Part shown: positions 20,589-30,054 of the stretch, piece by piece
How the letters are laid out: each line of letters opens with the position of its first letter
Numbering within the stretch: position 1 is the stretch's first letter
DNA from: Nocardioides kribbensis
Lineage (GTDB): Bacteria > Actinomycetota > Actinomycetes > Propionibacteriales > Nocardioidaceae
Length of the DNA: 64,000 nt
Reading direction: 5' to 3'
Assembly (NCBI RefSeq): GCF_015070375.1
Contig: NZ_JADCLL010000005.1
Span: 124,001-188,000 of the forward strand
Notes under the pieces: generated by a model
Told to the model about the DNA's origin: nothing
Seen by the model: the letters and a program-made list of their open reading frames with translations, nothing else
Database searches by the model: none
Position numbers and translations under genes: made by a program

Positions 20589-21506
20589 TCAGGCGGGCAG
20601 CAGGCCGGCGGCCTTGAGGCCGGTGCGCAGCGCGGCGACCTCGGTGTCGTCGAGCTCCAGCAGCGGCGAGCGGACCCGTCGGTTGTCGAGCACGCCGAGC
20701 AGCTCGAGGCTCGCCTTGGCCGTGGTGGCGCCGTAGTTGGCCACCCCCATGACGGCCTCGATCGCCGGGAGCATCCGCGTGTAGATGTCGAGGGCCTCAC
20801 CGACACGGCCCGCGCGGTGCGCGTCGTGCATGGCGCGCAGCTGGTCGCCGGCGACGTGGCCCACGACCGAGACGAAGCCGACCGCGCCGTGGGCCAGCCA
20901 GCCGAGGTTGGCGATGTCGTCGCCGGAGTAGAGCGCCAGGCCGAGCTGGCTGATCCGCACGCCGCGGGCCAGGTCGCCCACCGCGTCCTTGACCGCGAGC
21001 ACCTGCTCCCAGCGGGCGACCTCGGCGTAGGACTCCAGGCTGAGCTGGGTGCCGGTGCGGCCCGGCACGTCGTAGAGCATCACCGGCACGTCGCTGGCCC
21101 CGACGACCTGGCGGAAGTGGTGCAGCACCCCGGCCTGGCCGGGCTTGTTGTAGTAGGGCGTCACCAGCAGCAGCCCGTCGGCGCCGGCCTGCGAGGCCTG
21201 CTTGGCCAGGCCGATGGAGGTGCGGGTGTCGTTGGTGCCGACACCGGCCACCAGGACGATGTCGGGGCCGACGGCGTCGCGCACGGCGGCGAGCACCTCG
21301 CCGTCCTCGGCCGGGGTGGTGGTCGGCGACTCGCCGGTGGTGCCCGAGACGACGAGGCCGTCGTGGCCGTGGGCGACGAGGTGGCGGGCGATGCGCTGGG
21401 TGCTCTCGAGGTCGAGCGACCCGTCGGGGGCGAAGGCGGTGGCCATCGCGGTCAGCACGGTGCCGAAGGGTGCCGTCGGGGCCCCGGGAGTCGCCTCAGC
21501 AGTCAT
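20589..21506 (-). CDS. dapA: 4-hydroxy-tetrahydrodipicolinate synthase
   Basis: Protein of 305 residues that condenses pyruvate with aspartate semialdehyde in the lysine/diaminopimelate pathway. A TIM barrel is shown by GLVVSGTTGESPTT (pyruvate-binding Thr-Thr), PYYNKPGQAGVLHHF, VMLYDVPGRTG (catalytic Tyr) and VLAVKDAVGDL, where Lys forms the Schiff base. Length is normal for the family. It has its own leaderless-type promoter 6 nt before the ATG. Diaminopimelate is needed for peptidoglycan, and in many actinobacteria dapA lies near ftsK. Confidence 0.93.
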   Translation of the reverse strand: MTAEATPGAPTAPFGTVLTAMATAFAPDGSLDLESTQRIARHLVAHGHDGLVVSGTTGESPTTTPAEDGEVLAAVRDAVGPDIVLVAGVGTNDTRTSIGLAKQASQAGADGLLLVTPYYNKPGQAGVLHHFRQVVGASDVPVMLYDVPGRTGTQLSLESYAEVARWEQVLAVKDAVGDLARGVRISQLGLALYSGDDIANLGWLAHGAVGFVSVVGHVAGDQLRAMHDAHRAGRVGEALDIYTRMLPAIEAVMGVANYGATTAKASLELLGVLDNRRVRSPLLELDDTEVAALRTGLKAAGLLPA

Positions 21507-21512
21507 GGCGGC

Positions 21513-21518
21513 AGGCTA
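21513..21518 (-). promoter_or_regulatory. Putative -10 (TAGCCT) of dapA, leaderless
   Basis: On the minus strand TAGCCT lies 6 nt before the dapA ATG. There is no Shine-Dalgarno sequence in the short gap, which supports a leaderless transcript. Confidence 0.5.
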
Positions 21519-21548
21519 TCCCGCCCGGTCGCCGCGTCGCGGGACCGG

Positions 21549-22484
21549 TCACGCCGCGCGGCCGGCGGGCAGGTGCGGCGCCACCTCCGCGGCCACGAGC
21601 CGCAGGTGGTCGAGGTCGTGCAGGTCGAGCACCTGGAGGTAGAGCCGCTGGCAGCCCTCCGCGGCGTAGGCGCCGATCCGGTCGAGGACCTCCGCCGGGG
21701 TGCCGGCGAGCCCGTTGACGCGCAGGTCGTCGACGTCGCGCCCGATGGCTGCGGCCCGGCGGGCGACCTCCGCCTCGTCGGCGCCGACGCACAGCACGAG
21801 CGCGTTGGACCACGTCATCGAGGCGGGGTCGCGGTCGACGGCCTCGCAGGCCCGGGCGACGCGGGCGCTCTGCTCGCGGGTCGTGGCGGTGTCGACGAAG
21901 GGCAGGTTGAACTCGTCGGCGAAGCGCGCCGCGAGCTCCGGCGTACGCCGCTTGCCGAGCCCGCCGATGATCACCGGGGGCGGGGTCTGCACCGGCTTGG
22001 GCAGGCCCGGGGAGTCGCGCACGACGTGGTGGCGGCCCTCGTAGGTGAAGCCGCCCTGCGTGGCCCACAGCCCGGTGACGATCTCCAGCTGCTCCTCGAA
22101 GCGGTCGAAGCGCTCGCCCACCGACGGGAACGGGATGGCGTACTTCTCGTGCTCGGCGGCGAACCACCCGGCGCCGATCCCGAGCTCGACGCGCCCCCCG
22201 CTCATCTGGTCGACCTGGGCCACCTGCACCGCCAGCGGCCCGGGGTGGCGGAAGGTCGCACTGGTCATCAGCGTGCCGAGGCGGATCGTGCTGGTCTCGC
22301 GGGCCAGCCCGGCCAGGGTGGTCCAGGCATCGGTCGGCCCGGGCAGGCCGTCGCCGCTCATCGCGAGGTAGTGGTCGGAGCGGAAGAAGGCGTCGAAGCC
22401 GAGGGTCTCGGCCTCGCGGGCCACCGCGAGCAGGTCGTCGTAGGTGGCGCCCTGCTGGGGCTCGGTGAACACACGCAGATCCAT
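21549..22484 (-). CDS. LLM-class (F420-dependent) oxidoreductase
   Basis: Protein of 311 residues with the luciferase-like TIM-barrel fold. Typical landmarks are EAETLGFDAFFRSDHYLA at the N-terminus, STIRLGTLMTSATFRHP, GRVELGIGAGWFAAEHEKY and PPVIIGGLGKRRTPELAARF. These match the actinobacterial F420-dependent subgroup of the family; the substrate is unknown. The ATG at 22484 has CAGCAT 6 nt upstream and no Shine-Dalgarno, so it may be leaderless. It is divergent from a GAF-domain histidine kinase. Confidence 0.85.
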   Translation of the reverse strand: MDLRVFTEPQQGATYDDLLAVAREAETLGFDAFFRSDHYLAMSGDGLPGPTDAWTTLAGLARETSTIRLGTLMTSATFRHPGPLAVQVAQVDQMSGGRVELGIGAGWFAAEHEKYAIPFPSVGERFDRFEEQLEIVTGLWATQGGFTYEGRHHVVRDSPGLPKPVQTPPPVIIGGLGKRRTPELAARFADEFNLPFVDTATTREQSARVARACEAVDRDPASMTWSNALVLCVGADEAEVARRAAAIGRDVDDLRVNGLAGTPAEVLDRIGAYAAEGCQRLYLQVLDLHDLDHLRLVAAEVAPHLPAGRAA

Positions 22485-22577
22485 GCCGCCATGCTGCCAG
22501 CAGCCCGGCGCGGCGCAACCCCGCCGGAGCGTCGCGGACCTGCGAGGATGACGCCTCCGACCACGCGGGAGGCGACG

Positions 22578-24623
22578 GTGGAGGCCACAGACGAGACGGC
22601 ACGCACGGTCACCGGCGACCTGCGCCCGGTCTACCAGATCATGCGACGGCTCAACCTGGGCGGCGACGTCGCCTCGGTGCTCGACGCCGTGGCCGAGGGC
22701 GCCGCGGCCACGGTCGGCTTCGCGGTGGCGGCGATCAGCTACCTGCGCGAGGACGCCACCCTGGAGATCGTCAGCGTCGCGGGCAGCGCCGAGGCGCGCG
22801 AGCAGCTGGTCGGCACGCTGGTGCCGCTGGCGCTCATGGAGGAGGAGCTCGCGCTCGCCGACGCGTGGGGCTCGCTGCTCTTCATCCCCGCCGAGCGGCT
22901 GGCCGACCTGCCCACCGACGGCTGGATCCCCGTCGCCGACGCCGCGGCCCCCCGCGACGAGCCGTCCCCCGACGACCCCGACCGGTGGCGGCCGGAGGAC
23001 ACGCTGCGCGCGCCGCTGCGCTCCCCCGAGGGCGAGCTGCTCGGCCTGCTCTCGGTCGACCTGCCCCTCGACGGCCGCCGCCCCGACGCCGCGCGGCGCG
23101 AGCAGCTGGAGATGTACGCCGACCTGGCCGGCATCGCCCTCGGCAACGCCCGGCGCGCCGTCGACCTGGCCGAGCAGGTGCGCCTGGGCGCGGCGGTCGA
23201 CGCGATCAACAGCGAGGCCGTGGCCAGCCTCGACGCCGCCCAGGTGGTGGACCGTGCGACCGCCTCGATCGCCGCCGCGCTGCGCTCGGACTGGGTGCGG
23301 GTCAGGGTCGTCGGCGCCGGCGCGCTGCCCGGCACCGACCACGGGGCGCGCTTCCCCACCGGCCACGCCGAGACCCCGGCCCCCGTCGTGGCCTGGGCGA
23401 CGCGCGAGGCCTGCGACCACTGGGCCGCCGGCACGGTGTCGCTGACCACGGTGAGCGCCGACGGCGCCATGCTGACCACCCACACCCGCCACCTCGACAC
23501 CGCGACCCGCCGCCCGGTCGCCGGCGGGGCCGCGGGCTGGGTCAGCCAGCCGCTGAGCCCGCGCACCGACATCGGCGACGAGGCCGAGCGCGCCGCCGTC
23601 CTGGCCCACCTGCACGGCAACGACCTGAGCAGCATGCTGATGGCGCCGATGGGCGCCGGCACCGACTGCTTCGGCTACGTCGTGCTCGCTCGTCGCGACG
23701 GCGCCGGCACCGGCGACCGGGCCGTGCCCGGTGCCGTGCCCGGTGCCGGGGGCGTGGCCGGCGACGGGGGCGCTCAGGGGCCCGCCGACGGGGCGGGCAG
23801 CGGAGCGGAGACCGGCGCCGCGGGCTGGTCGACCCACGAGGTGCGCGCGGCCAGCCAGGTCGCCCGCCACCTCGGCCAGGCGGTGCTCAACGCCCGGCTG
23901 CTCGAGCGCGAGCACGTGCTCGTCGAGCAGCTCGAGGCCCTCGACGTGTACAAGAACGACCTGATCTCCACCGTCTCCCACGAGCTGCGCACCCCGCTGA
24001 CCTCCATCCAGGGTCACCTGGAGCTGATCGAGGACGACCCGGCCGCCGCGCCCGCGGCCAGCTTCCAGGTCGTGCGCCGCAACCTCGACCGGGTGCTCTC
24101 CCTCATCGACGACCTGCTGACCCTCAAGCGGCTCACCGACCGCGAGGCCACCTCCGAGGCCGCGATCGTCGACCTCCACCAGCTCGCCGTCGACGCCGTG
24201 GCCGCCTTCCGGCTCCACGCCCAGGAGGACGGTGTGCGGCTCGTGCTCCAGCCCCACGGCGGGCCGCTGCTCATCAGCGGCGACCACGACGAGCTGGAGC
24301 GGGTGGCGCTCAACCTCGTCGGCAACGCCGTCAAGTACACCCCCGCCGGCGGCGAGGTGACCGTCTCGGTCGAGCGCAGCGAGCGCTTCGTGCGCTTCGT
24401 GTGCCGCGACACCGGCCTGGGCATCAGCAAGCCCGACCAGGAGGAGCTGTTCACCGAGTTCTTCCGCTCCACCAACCCCGAGGCGCTCGCCCGCCCCGGG
24501 ACCGGCCTGGGCCTGAGCATCGTGCGGCGCATCGTCCAGCGCCACGGCGGCTCGATCCGGCTGGAGTCCGAGCTCGGCGAGGGCAGCACCTTCACCGTGC
24601 GGCTGCCGCTGAGCCGACTCTGA
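22578..24623 (+). CDS. Orphan GAF-domain sensor histidine kinase
   Basis: Protein of 681 residues if started at GTG 22578, chosen because GGGAGG ends 5 nt upstream; an ATG at 22548 is also in frame. No membrane helix is seen, so it is cytoplasmic. Two GAF-like domains span about 20-190 and 210-450, the second interrupted by a Gly/Ala/Pro-rich repeat (about residues 375-415). The HisKA motif is VSHELRTPLTSIQGHLELIE. The ATPase has NLVGNAVKYTPAGG, RDTGLGISKPDQ and PGTGLGLSIVRRIVQRHGG. No response regulator is adjacent, so its partner is elsewhere. The signal could be redox, gas or a small ligand via GAF, but no haem or Fe-S cysteines are obvious. Confidence 0.88.
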   Translation: MEATDETARTVTGDLRPVYQIMRRLNLGGDVASVLDAVAEGAAATVGFAVAAISYLREDATLEIVSVAGSAEAREQLVGTLVPLALMEEELALADAWGSLLFIPAERLADLPTDGWIPVADAAAPRDEPSPDDPDRWRPEDTLRAPLRSPEGELLGLLSVDLPLDGRRPDAARREQLEMYADLAGIALGNARRAVDLAEQVRLGAAVDAINSEAVASLDAAQVVDRATASIAAALRSDWVRVRVVGAGALPGTDHGARFPTGHAETPAPVVAWATREACDHWAAGTVSLTTVSADGAMLTTHTRHLDTATRRPVAGGAAGWVSQPLSPRTDIGDEAERAAVLAHLHGNDLSSMLMAPMGAGTDCFGYVVLARRDGAGTGDRAVPGAVPGAGGVAGDGGAQGPADGAGSGAETGAAGWSTHEVRAASQVARHLGQAVLNARLLEREHVLVEQLEALDVYKNDLISTVSHELRTPLTSIQGHLELIEDDPAAAPAASFQVVRRNLDRVLSLIDDLLTLKRLTDREATSEAAIVDLHQLAVDAVAAFRLHAQEDGVRLVLQPHGGPLLISGDHDELERVALNLVGNAVKYTPAGGEVTVSVERSERFVRFVCRDTGLGISKPDQEELFTEFFRSTNPEALARPGTGLGLSIVRRIVQRHGGSIRLESELGEGSTFTVRLPLSRL

Positions 24624-24649
24624 GGCGCGGCCGCCCCCGCCTCGGGCGC

Positions 24650-24702
24650 CGTACGAGACGTGGCGGCGCATCCACCCTCTGCATGACGTCCCCGCTCGTA
24701 CG
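24650..24702. repeat. Dispersed intergenic hairpin repeat, copy 2 (left arm decayed)
   Basis: The right half (GCGCATCCACCCTCTGCATG then ACGTCC, about 24667-24691) matches copies 1 and 3. The left arm is shortened to ACGTGG. The copy is framed by an extra 8-bp inverted repeat CGTACGAG (24650-24657) and CTCGTACG (24695-24702). It sits between the convergent histidine kinase and folA genes. Confidence 0.75.
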
Positions 24703-24751
24703 ACCGTCCCCGCCGACCCCGAGGCCCGCGCCGCGGCGGCCGGGCCGAGCG

Positions 24752-25264
24752 TCAGCGGCGTACCCAGCGCACGACGTCGAAGCCGTCCTGCGGCTCGCGG
24801 GAGGCCTCGTGCCAGAGCGCGGGGTCGATCGCGGGGTAGGTCGTGTCGCCCGCGGGCTCGAGGTGCACCTCGCTGACGACCTGCTCGTCGGCCAGGCCCG
24901 CGCCGTCGGCACGGGAGGCGGCGAGCACGGCGGCGTAGACCGCGGCGCCGCCGGCGACCCTCACCTCCGCGCCCTCGGGCTGGTCGTCGGCCAGGGCGAG
25001 CGCGGCGTCGAGGTCGTGGGCGACGAGCACCCCCGGGGCCGACCAGGCGGGGTCGCGGGTGAGCACGACGGTGGTGCGCCCGGGCAGCGGACGACCGATG
25101 GAGTCGTAGGTCGCGCGCCCCATGAGCAGCGTGTGGCCGAGGGTGAGCGCCTTGAAGTGCGCGAAGTCGGCGGGCAGGTGCCACGGGATCGCCCCGTCGG
25201 CGCCGATGACGCCGTTGCGCGCCACCGCGGCGACGAGCAGCACCCGCCGCCCGCCGGGGGTCAT
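24752..25264 (-). CDS. folA: Dihydrofolate reductase
   Basis: Protein of 170 residues that reduces dihydrofolate to tetrahydrofolate with NADPH. Motifs: [20 protein letters not shown] (substrate and cofactor start; Trp and Asp nearby), [20 protein letters not shown], and [14 protein letters not shown] (NADPH loop). Its ATG overlaps the thyA stop (ATGA, 25261-25264). It is the last gene of the gcvT-orf-phzF-thyA-folA operon and recycles the dihydrofolate made by ThyA. Confidence 0.93.
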   Translation of the reverse strand: MTPGGRRVLLVAAVARNGVIGADGAIPWHLPADFAHFKALTLGHTLLMGRATYDSIGRPLPGRTTVVLTRDPAWSAPGVLVAHDLDAALALADDQPEGAEVRVAGGAAVYAAVLAASRADGAGLADEQVVSEVHLEPAGDTTYPAIDPALWHEASREPQDGFDVVRWVRR

Positions 25265-26073
25265 ACGGCGATGGGCGCCTTGATGCCCGGGTGGGGGTCG
25301 TAGCCCTCGACGGCGACGTGCTCGAGCTCGAAGGAGCCGAGGTCGGTGACGCTGGGGTCGAGCCACAGCGTCGGCAGCGGTCGCGGCTCGCGGGTCAGCT
25401 GGAGACGCGCCTGGTCGAGGTGGTTGGAGTAGAGGTGGGCGTCGCCGAGGGTGTGCACGAAGTCGCCGACGGCCAGGCCCGTGACCTGGGCGACCATGTG
25501 GGTCAGCAGCGCGTAGGAGGCGATGTTGAAGGGCACGCCGAGGAAGACGTCGGCGGAGCGCTGGTAGAGCTGGCAGGACAGCCGCGCGGGCCCGCCGTCG
25601 ATCGCGGGGGCGACGTAGAACTGGAAGAGCGCGTGGCAGGGCGCCAGCGCCATCGACGGGATGTCGGCGACGTTCCACGCCGAGACGAGGTGACGGCGCG
25701 AGTCGGGGTCGCGACGGATCTGCTCGACGACCTCGGCGAGCTGGTCGACGTGGCGGCCGTCGGGGGTGGGCCAGGAGCGCCACTGCGCGCCGTAGACCGG
25801 GCCGAGGTCGCCGTGCTCGTCGGCCCACTCGTCCCAGATGCTCACCCCGCGCTCCTGGAGCCAGGTGACGTTGGTGTCGCCGCGCAGGAACCACAGCAGC
25901 TCGGCGAAGACCGAGCGGGTGTGGATGCGCTTGGTCGTCACCAGCGGGAAGCCGGCGGAGAGGTCGAAGCGCATCTGGTGGCCGAAGACCGAGCGCGTGC
26001 CGGTGCCGGTGCGGTCGCCCTTGGCCACGCCCTCGTCGAGGATCCGCCGGACGAGGTCGAGGTAGGCCTGCAC
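25261..26073 (-). CDS. thyA: Thymidylate synthase
   Basis: Protein of 270 residues that converts dUMP to dTMP using 5,10-methylene-tetrahydrofolate. Motifs: [38 protein letters not shown], the catalytic Cys in [14 protein letters not shown], and [20 protein letters not shown]. The C-terminus [11 protein letters not shown] is the conserved closing tail. GTG at 26073 gives a family-standard N-terminus ([12 protein letters not shown]). It starts 10 nt after the phzF stop and overlaps folA by 4 nt. Confidence 0.94.
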   Translation of the reverse strand: MQAYLDLVRRILDEGVAKGDRTGTGTRSVFGHQMRFDLSAGFPLVTTKRIHTRSVFAELLWFLRGDTNVTWLQERGVSIWDEWADEHGDLGPVYGAQWRSWPTPDGRHVDQLAEVVEQIRRDPDSRRHLVSAWNVADIPSMALAPCHALFQFYVAPAIDGGPARLSCQLYQRSADVFLGVPFNIASYALLTHMVAQVTGLAVGDFVHTLGDAHLYSNHLDQARLQLTREPRPLPTLWLDPSVTDLGSFELEHVAVEGYDPHPGIKAPIAV

Positions 26074-26083
26074 GAGCGCGACC

Positions 26084-27004
26084 CTACCGGCGCGGCCCGG
26101 CGGGCAGCCGGACCTGCCCGGCCACCGTCGTGGCGGTGTCGCCGCCGACCCACACGACGGGCTCGCCGTCGGGGCCGGCCTCGGTGCTGACGTGCACGCG
26201 CCCGCGCCGCCCGAGCACCGTGCCCTGCGAGGCGACGTACGCCGAGGGCAGCCGGTCGCCCGCGAGCCACTGGGCCAGGCCGGCGTTGAGGCTGCCGGTG
26301 ACCGGGTCCTCGCCGACCCCGAGGCTGGGCACGAAGGCCCGCACCTCGACGTCGGCGTCGCTGGTGCCGGCGGGGTGGACGCCGACGACGCCGAGCCTGA
26401 GGTCGCCGAAGGCCGCGAGGTCGGGCTCCAGCGACAGCACCGCGGCGGCGTCGGCGAGCAGCACGCCGAGCCAGCCGGGGCCGTTGTCGACCCAGGCCGC
26501 GTCGAGCACCTCGACCCCCGAGCCACCTGTGGGCCCGCCTCCGGGCCCGGCGCCGAGCACGCGGCGCACGTGGGCGAGGTCGGCCTCGTCGACCGGGCCG
26601 GAGCGCACCAGCGGCGGCGCGGCGAAGGCGAGCCGCTCGCCACGGCGCAGCCGCACCAGCCCGGCGCCGCACTCCTGCACCACGACCCCGTCGGCGGCCG
26701 GCCTCCCGCCGGCCTCGAGCCAGGCGTGGGCCGAGCCGAGGGTGGGGTGACCGGCGAAGGGGAGCTCGCGACCGGGGGTGAAGATCCGCAGCCGGTAGTC
26801 GGCGCCCGGTGTCGTCGGCGGCAGCAGGAAGGTCGTCTCCGACAGGTTGGTCCACCGGGCGAAGGCGGCCATGTCGGCCTCGTCGAGGCCCTCGGCGTCG
26901 TGCACCACCGCCACGGGGTTGCCGCGCAGCGGCTCGGCGCTGAACACGTCGACCTGGCTGAAACGGCGCTCGACCACCGCGCCGGGCAACGGCGCCCCGC
27001 TCAC
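26084..27004 (-). CDS. PhzF-family isomerase/epimerase-like protein
   Basis: Protein of 306 residues with the two-lobed diaminopimelate-epimerase-like fold of the PhzF family. Landmarks: [33 protein letters not shown] (the Glu of the active site), [15 protein letters not shown] and [17 protein letters not shown]. Members include phenazine-synthesis isomerases and many enzymes of unknown substrate; no phenazine genes are near, so only the family is assigned. GTG 27004 overlaps the stop of the small upstream gene (GTGA). Confidence 0.85.
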   Translation of the reverse strand: MSGAPLPGAVVERRFSQVDVFSAEPLRGNPVAVVHDAEGLDEADMAAFARWTNLSETTFLLPPTTPGADYRLRIFTPGRELPFAGHPTLGSAHAWLEAGGRPAADGVVVQECGAGLVRLRRGERLAFAAPPLVRSGPVDEADLAHVRRVLGAGPGGGPTGGSGVEVLDAAWVDNGPGWLGVLLADAAAVLSLEPDLAAFGDLRLGVVGVHPAGTSDADVEVRAFVPSLGVGEDPVTGSLNAGLAQWLAGDRLPSAYVASQGTVLGRRGRVHVSTEAGPDGEPVVWVGGDTATTVAGQVRLPAGPRR

Positions 27005-27267
27005 GGGTGCAGCGACATGGGGCCGTAGACGCGGCGCTCGCCCTCGAAGAGCACGACGGCGTCGACGCCCTCGGCGGCGAGGTCGCCGAAGCACTCCCCC
27101 ACCCACGACTCGGCGTCGGCCTGGTTGGCGAAGCGCTCGCCGGAGAGGTCGGCGCCCACGCTCACCTCCTCACCGGAGGCGTCCTCGAGGCGCCACCACC
27201 ACGGCAGCTCGGCGGGGGTGGGCTGGCGGAAGGTCGGGGGCTGGTCGGGCAGGTTCACGCGGATCAC
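27001..27267 (-). CDS. Small conserved-type hypothetical protein in folate operon
   Basis: Protein of 88 residues, unrecognised. It starts at GTG 27267, overlapping the gcvT stop (GTGA), and its own stop overlaps the phzF start, so it is firmly locked into the operon. Visible features: a Pro-rich start ([20 protein letters not shown]), an acidic middle ([20 protein letters not shown]) and a beta-rich end ([19 protein letters not shown]). There is no signal peptide or membrane helix. The codon use is normal for the genome. Function unknown. Confidence 0.75.
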   Translation of the reverse strand: MIRVNLPDQPPTFRQPTPAELPWWWRLEDASGEEVSVGADLSGERFANQADAESWVGECFGDLAAEGVDAVVLFEGERRVYGPMSLHP

Positions 27268-28451
27268 GTCCTGACGGAGGGTGCGACGAAGGGCGGGCGG
27301 ACGACCTGGAAGACCTCGCGCCGCCCGCGCACGTCGACGCCGACCTCGGCGTCGTCGGCCACGAAGCTGGGCAGCAGCGCGAGGCCGATGCCCTTGCGCA
27401 GGGTCGGGGAGAAGGTGCCGGAGGTGATCTCCCCCAGCAGCACGTCGGGGGTCAGCGAGACCGTCATGTGGGGGCGCGGGATGCCGCGGCCGGTGGCCAC
27501 CAGCCCCTGGAGGCGGCGGCGGGGCCCGGCGGCACGCTCGGCGGTGAGCACCTCCTTGCCCCAGAAGGCGTCCTTGCCCCATCCCACGGCCCAGCCGAGC
27601 CGGGCCTGGTTGGGGGTGACGTCGAGGGAGATGTCCTGCCCGTGCAGCGGGTAGCCCATCTCGGTGCGCAGGGTGTCGCGCGCGCCCAGGCCGCAGGCGA
27701 GCAGGCCCAGCGGCTCCCCCGCGGCGACCAGCGCGTCCCACAGGCCCAGCGCCGCGGCCACGGGGGCGACCAGCTCGTAGCCGCGCTCGCCGGTGTAGCC
27801 GGTGCGGCACACGACCACGTCGTGGGTCAGGCCATGCGCGGCGTACGGCGCGACGGCGAAGCTCATGTAGTCGTGGCCCACCGGCAGCCCGACGGCCGCG
27901 AGCAGGTCGTCGCTGCGCGGGCCCTGCACGGCGAGCACGACGTGGTCGCGGTGCTCGTCGGTCACCGTGACGCCCGCCGGTGCGACCGCGGCCAGCCGGC
28001 GCACGACCTCGGCGGTGTTGGCGGCGTTGGGCACCAGCAGCACGTGCTCCTCGTCGTGGAGGTAGGCGATGAGGTCGTCGACGATGCCGCCGGTCTGCTC
28101 GTCGCAGCACAGCGTGTACTGCGCCTGGCCCGGGCCGATGCGGCGCAGGTCGTTGGAGAGCGTCGCGTCGACGAAGTCGGCCGCGCCGGGGCCGGTCACG
28201 CTGGCCTTGCCGAGGTGGCTGACGTCGAAGAGGCCGACCGCCTCGCGCACGGCCGTGTGCTCCTTGACCACGCCCGAGGGGTACTCCAGCGGCATCGACC
28301 AGCCGCCGAACTCCGCCAGCTTGGCGCCCAGCGCGACGTGGCGCTCGTGCAGCGGCGAGCGGACCAGCCCCTGCGCGTCGGGCGGCGTGACGCCACCGGC
28401 TGGGTCGCGGGAGGGGTCGCGGGAGGGGTCGGGTGCACGGTCCTCGGCCAT
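27264..28451 (-). CDS. gcvT: Glycine cleavage system T protein (aminomethyltransferase)
   Basis: Protein of 395 residues that transfers the methylene group from aminomethylated H protein to tetrahydrofolate. Motifs: [55 protein letters not shown] (catalytic Asp), [13 protein letters not shown], and C-terminal [19 protein letters not shown]. An extra Asp/Pro/Ser-rich leader ([10 protein letters not shown]) precedes the usual start [12 protein letters not shown]. First gene of an operon that also makes ThyA and FolA, so production, use and regeneration of folate one-carbon units are encoded together. A leaderless-type promoter lies 6 nt before the ATG. Confidence 0.93.
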   Translation of the reverse strand: MAEDRAPDPSRDPSRDPAGGVTPPDAQGLVRSPLHERHVALGAKLAEFGGWSMPLEYPSGVVKEHTAVREAVGLFDVSHLGKASVTGPGAADFVDATLSNDLRRIGPGQAQYTLCCDEQTGGIVDDLIAYLHDEEHVLLVPNAANTAEVVRRLAAVAPAGVTVTDEHRDHVVLAVQGPRSDDLLAAVGLPVGHDYMSFAVAPYAAHGLTHDVVVCRTGYTGERGYELVAPVAAALGLWDALVAAGEPLGLLACGLGARDTLRTEMGYPLHGQDISLDVTPNQARLGWAVGWGKDAFWGKEVLTAERAAGPRRRLQGLVATGRGIPRPHMTVSLTPDVLLGEITSGTFSPTLRKGIGLALLPSFVADDAEVGVDVRGRREVFQVVRPPFVAPSVRT

Positions 28452-28457
28452 GGCCTC

Positions 28458-28487
28458 AACCTAGCGTGAGGCGCCGACGGTTAACCT
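28458..28487. promoter_or_regulatory. Divergent leaderless promoters of gcvT and pepA
   Basis: On the minus strand TAGGTT (28458-28463) lies 6 nt before the gcvT ATG. On the plus strand TAACCT (28482-28487) lies 6 nt before the pepA GTG. The two -10 boxes are only 18 bp apart, so transcription of the two genes probably competes for the same DNA. Confidence 0.55.
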
Positions 28488-28493
28488 GCCCCG

Positions 28494-29999
28494 GTGACGA
28501 CGTACACCTTGCGCAACGCCAACCCCGCCAAGACCAAGGCCGACGCCGTGGTGGTGGGGGTCGTGAGCAGCGGCGACGGGGTCGTGCTGGCCCCGGGCGC
28601 GGAGGCGGTGGGCGAGGCCTACGGCCGCAAGCTGCGCCCGCTGCTGGCGATGCTGGCGCTGACGGGCAAGGTCGGCGAGACGACCCGCGTGCCCACCGGG
28701 GGCGTCATCGCCTCCCCCACCCTCGTGCTCGTCGGGCTCGGTGCCGAGGCCACGCCGGAGACCGTGCGCCGCGGCGCCGGCGCCGCGGCCCGTGCCGTCA
28801 CCAACGCCGCGAGCGTCGCGCTCGCGCTGCCCGCCGACTCCGCCGCGCTGGTCCGCTCGGTCACCGAGGGGTGGGCGCTGGGCGGCTACCGCTTCACCGC
28901 CTACCAGCGCGACACCGCCACGACCACCACGGTCGCCGAGGTCGCCGTGCTGTCGCCGGTCGCGCGCCGCGCCGAGGCCACCACCGCCTTCGAGGAGGCC
29001 CAGGTCGTCGCCGAGGCCGTCGCCACCACCCGCGACTGGGTCAACACCCCGCCCGGCGACCTGACCCCACCGGCCTTCGCCGACGCCGTCGTGGCCGCGG
29101 TCAAGGACAACGCCAAGCAGGTCGCACGCGGCCACAAGGTCACCGCCACCGTGCACGACGAGGCCGCGCTGGCCGACCTCGGCTGCGGCGGCATCCTCGG
29201 CGTCGGCGCCGGCTCGAGCGCCCCGCCGCGCCTGGTCGAGCTGACGTACGCCCCCAAGGGCGCCACCCGCCACCTCGCGCTGGTCGGCAAGGGCATCACC
29301 TTCGACTCCGGCGGCCTGACCATCAAGCCGGCCGCCTCGATGAGCGAGATGAAGTCCGACATGGCCGGCGCCGCCGCGGTCGTGCAGGCCACGCTCGCGA
29401 TCGCCCGGCTCGGTCTGCCGGTCAAGGTCAGCACCTTCGTGCCGATGGCCGAGAACATGGTCTCCGGCAGCGCCACCCGCCCCGGCGACGTGCTGCGCAT
29501 CTACGGCGGCACCACGGTGGAGATCTCCAACACCGACGCCGAGGGCCGCCTCGTGCTGGCCGACGCCCTCGTGCGCGCGACCGAGACCGAGCCCGACGTC
29601 GTGCTCGACGTCGCCACGCTGACCGGTCACATGGTCGTCGCCCTCGGCGACAAGGTGGCCGGCGTGATGGGCACCCGCTCGGTCGTCGACGACGTGCTCG
29701 CCGCCTCCGAGGTCGCCGGCGAGGCGCACTGGCCGATGCCGATCCCCGAGCAGATGGGCGAGCGGGTCCGCTCCAGCAAGGTCGCCGACCTGGCCCAGCA
29801 CGACTGGGTGCGCTGGGGCGGCGGACTCTTCGCCGCCGCCTTCCTGCGCGAGTTCACCGCCGAACTCCCCTGGGCCCACCTCGACATCGCCGGGCCGTCC
29901 TTCGGCTCCGGCGCCTCGGGGCACGTGACCGCCGGCGGCACCGGCTTCGCCGTCGCCACGCTCGTCGACTACGCCCGGGCCTTCTCCGCCGCGGAGTAG
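28494..29999 (+). CDS. pepA: Leucyl aminopeptidase (M17)
   Basis: Protein of 501 residues; a cytosolic two-metal aminopeptidase. The C-terminal catalytic domain has GKGITFDSGGLTIKPAASMS and EMKSDMAGAAAV (Lys and Asp metal ligands), and the signature NTDAEGRLVLADALV (29530-29574). ATLTGHMVVALGDKVAGVMG and the closing GSGASGHVTAGGTGFAVATL are also typical. The N-terminal macro-like domain is more variable, as usual. The GTG start follows TAACCT by 6 nt. It is divergent from gcvT, the same pairing as in mycobacteria. Confidence 0.94.
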   Translation: MTTYTLRNANPAKTKADAVVVGVVSSGDGVVLAPGAEAVGEAYGRKLRPLLAMLALTGKVGETTRVPTGGVIASPTLVLVGLGAEATPETVRRGAGAAARAVTNAASVALALPADSAALVRSVTEGWALGGYRFTAYQRDTATTTTVAEVAVLSPVARRAEATTAFEEAQVVAEAVATTRDWVNTPPGDLTPPAFADAVVAAVKDNAKQVARGHKVTATVHDEAALADLGCGGILGVGAGSSAPPRLVELTYAPKGATRHLALVGKGITFDSGGLTIKPAASMSEMKSDMAGAAAVVQATLAIARLGLPVKVSTFVPMAENMVSGSATRPGDVLRIYGGTTVEISNTDAEGRLVLADALVRATETEPDVVLDVATLTGHMVVALGDKVAGVMGTRSVVDDVLAASEVAGEAHWPMPIPEQMGERVRSSKVADLAQHDWVRWGGGLFAAAFLREFTAELPWAHLDIAGPSFGSGASGHVTAGGTGFAVATLVDYARAFSAAE

Positions 30000-30018
30000 T
30001 CCCGGCGCGACCGTCGGA

Positions 30019-30042
30019 GGGCGGGCCCGGCGGGGCCCGCCC
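30019..30042. terminator. Hairpin between convergent pepA and DUF gene
   Basis: A ten-bp perfect GC stem (30019-30028 with 30033-30042, loop GGCG) starts 19 nt after the pepA stop and ends 13 nt before the end of the convergent small gene. Likely bidirectional terminator. Confidence 0.65.
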
Positions 30043-30054
30043 CGCCGCGGCGGG

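Noticed and set aside
20553..22547. Plus-strand extension upstream of the GAF histidine kinase
   Set aside because: It runs antisense through dapA and the LLM oxidoreductase genes. The kinase starts at 22578 (or 22548).
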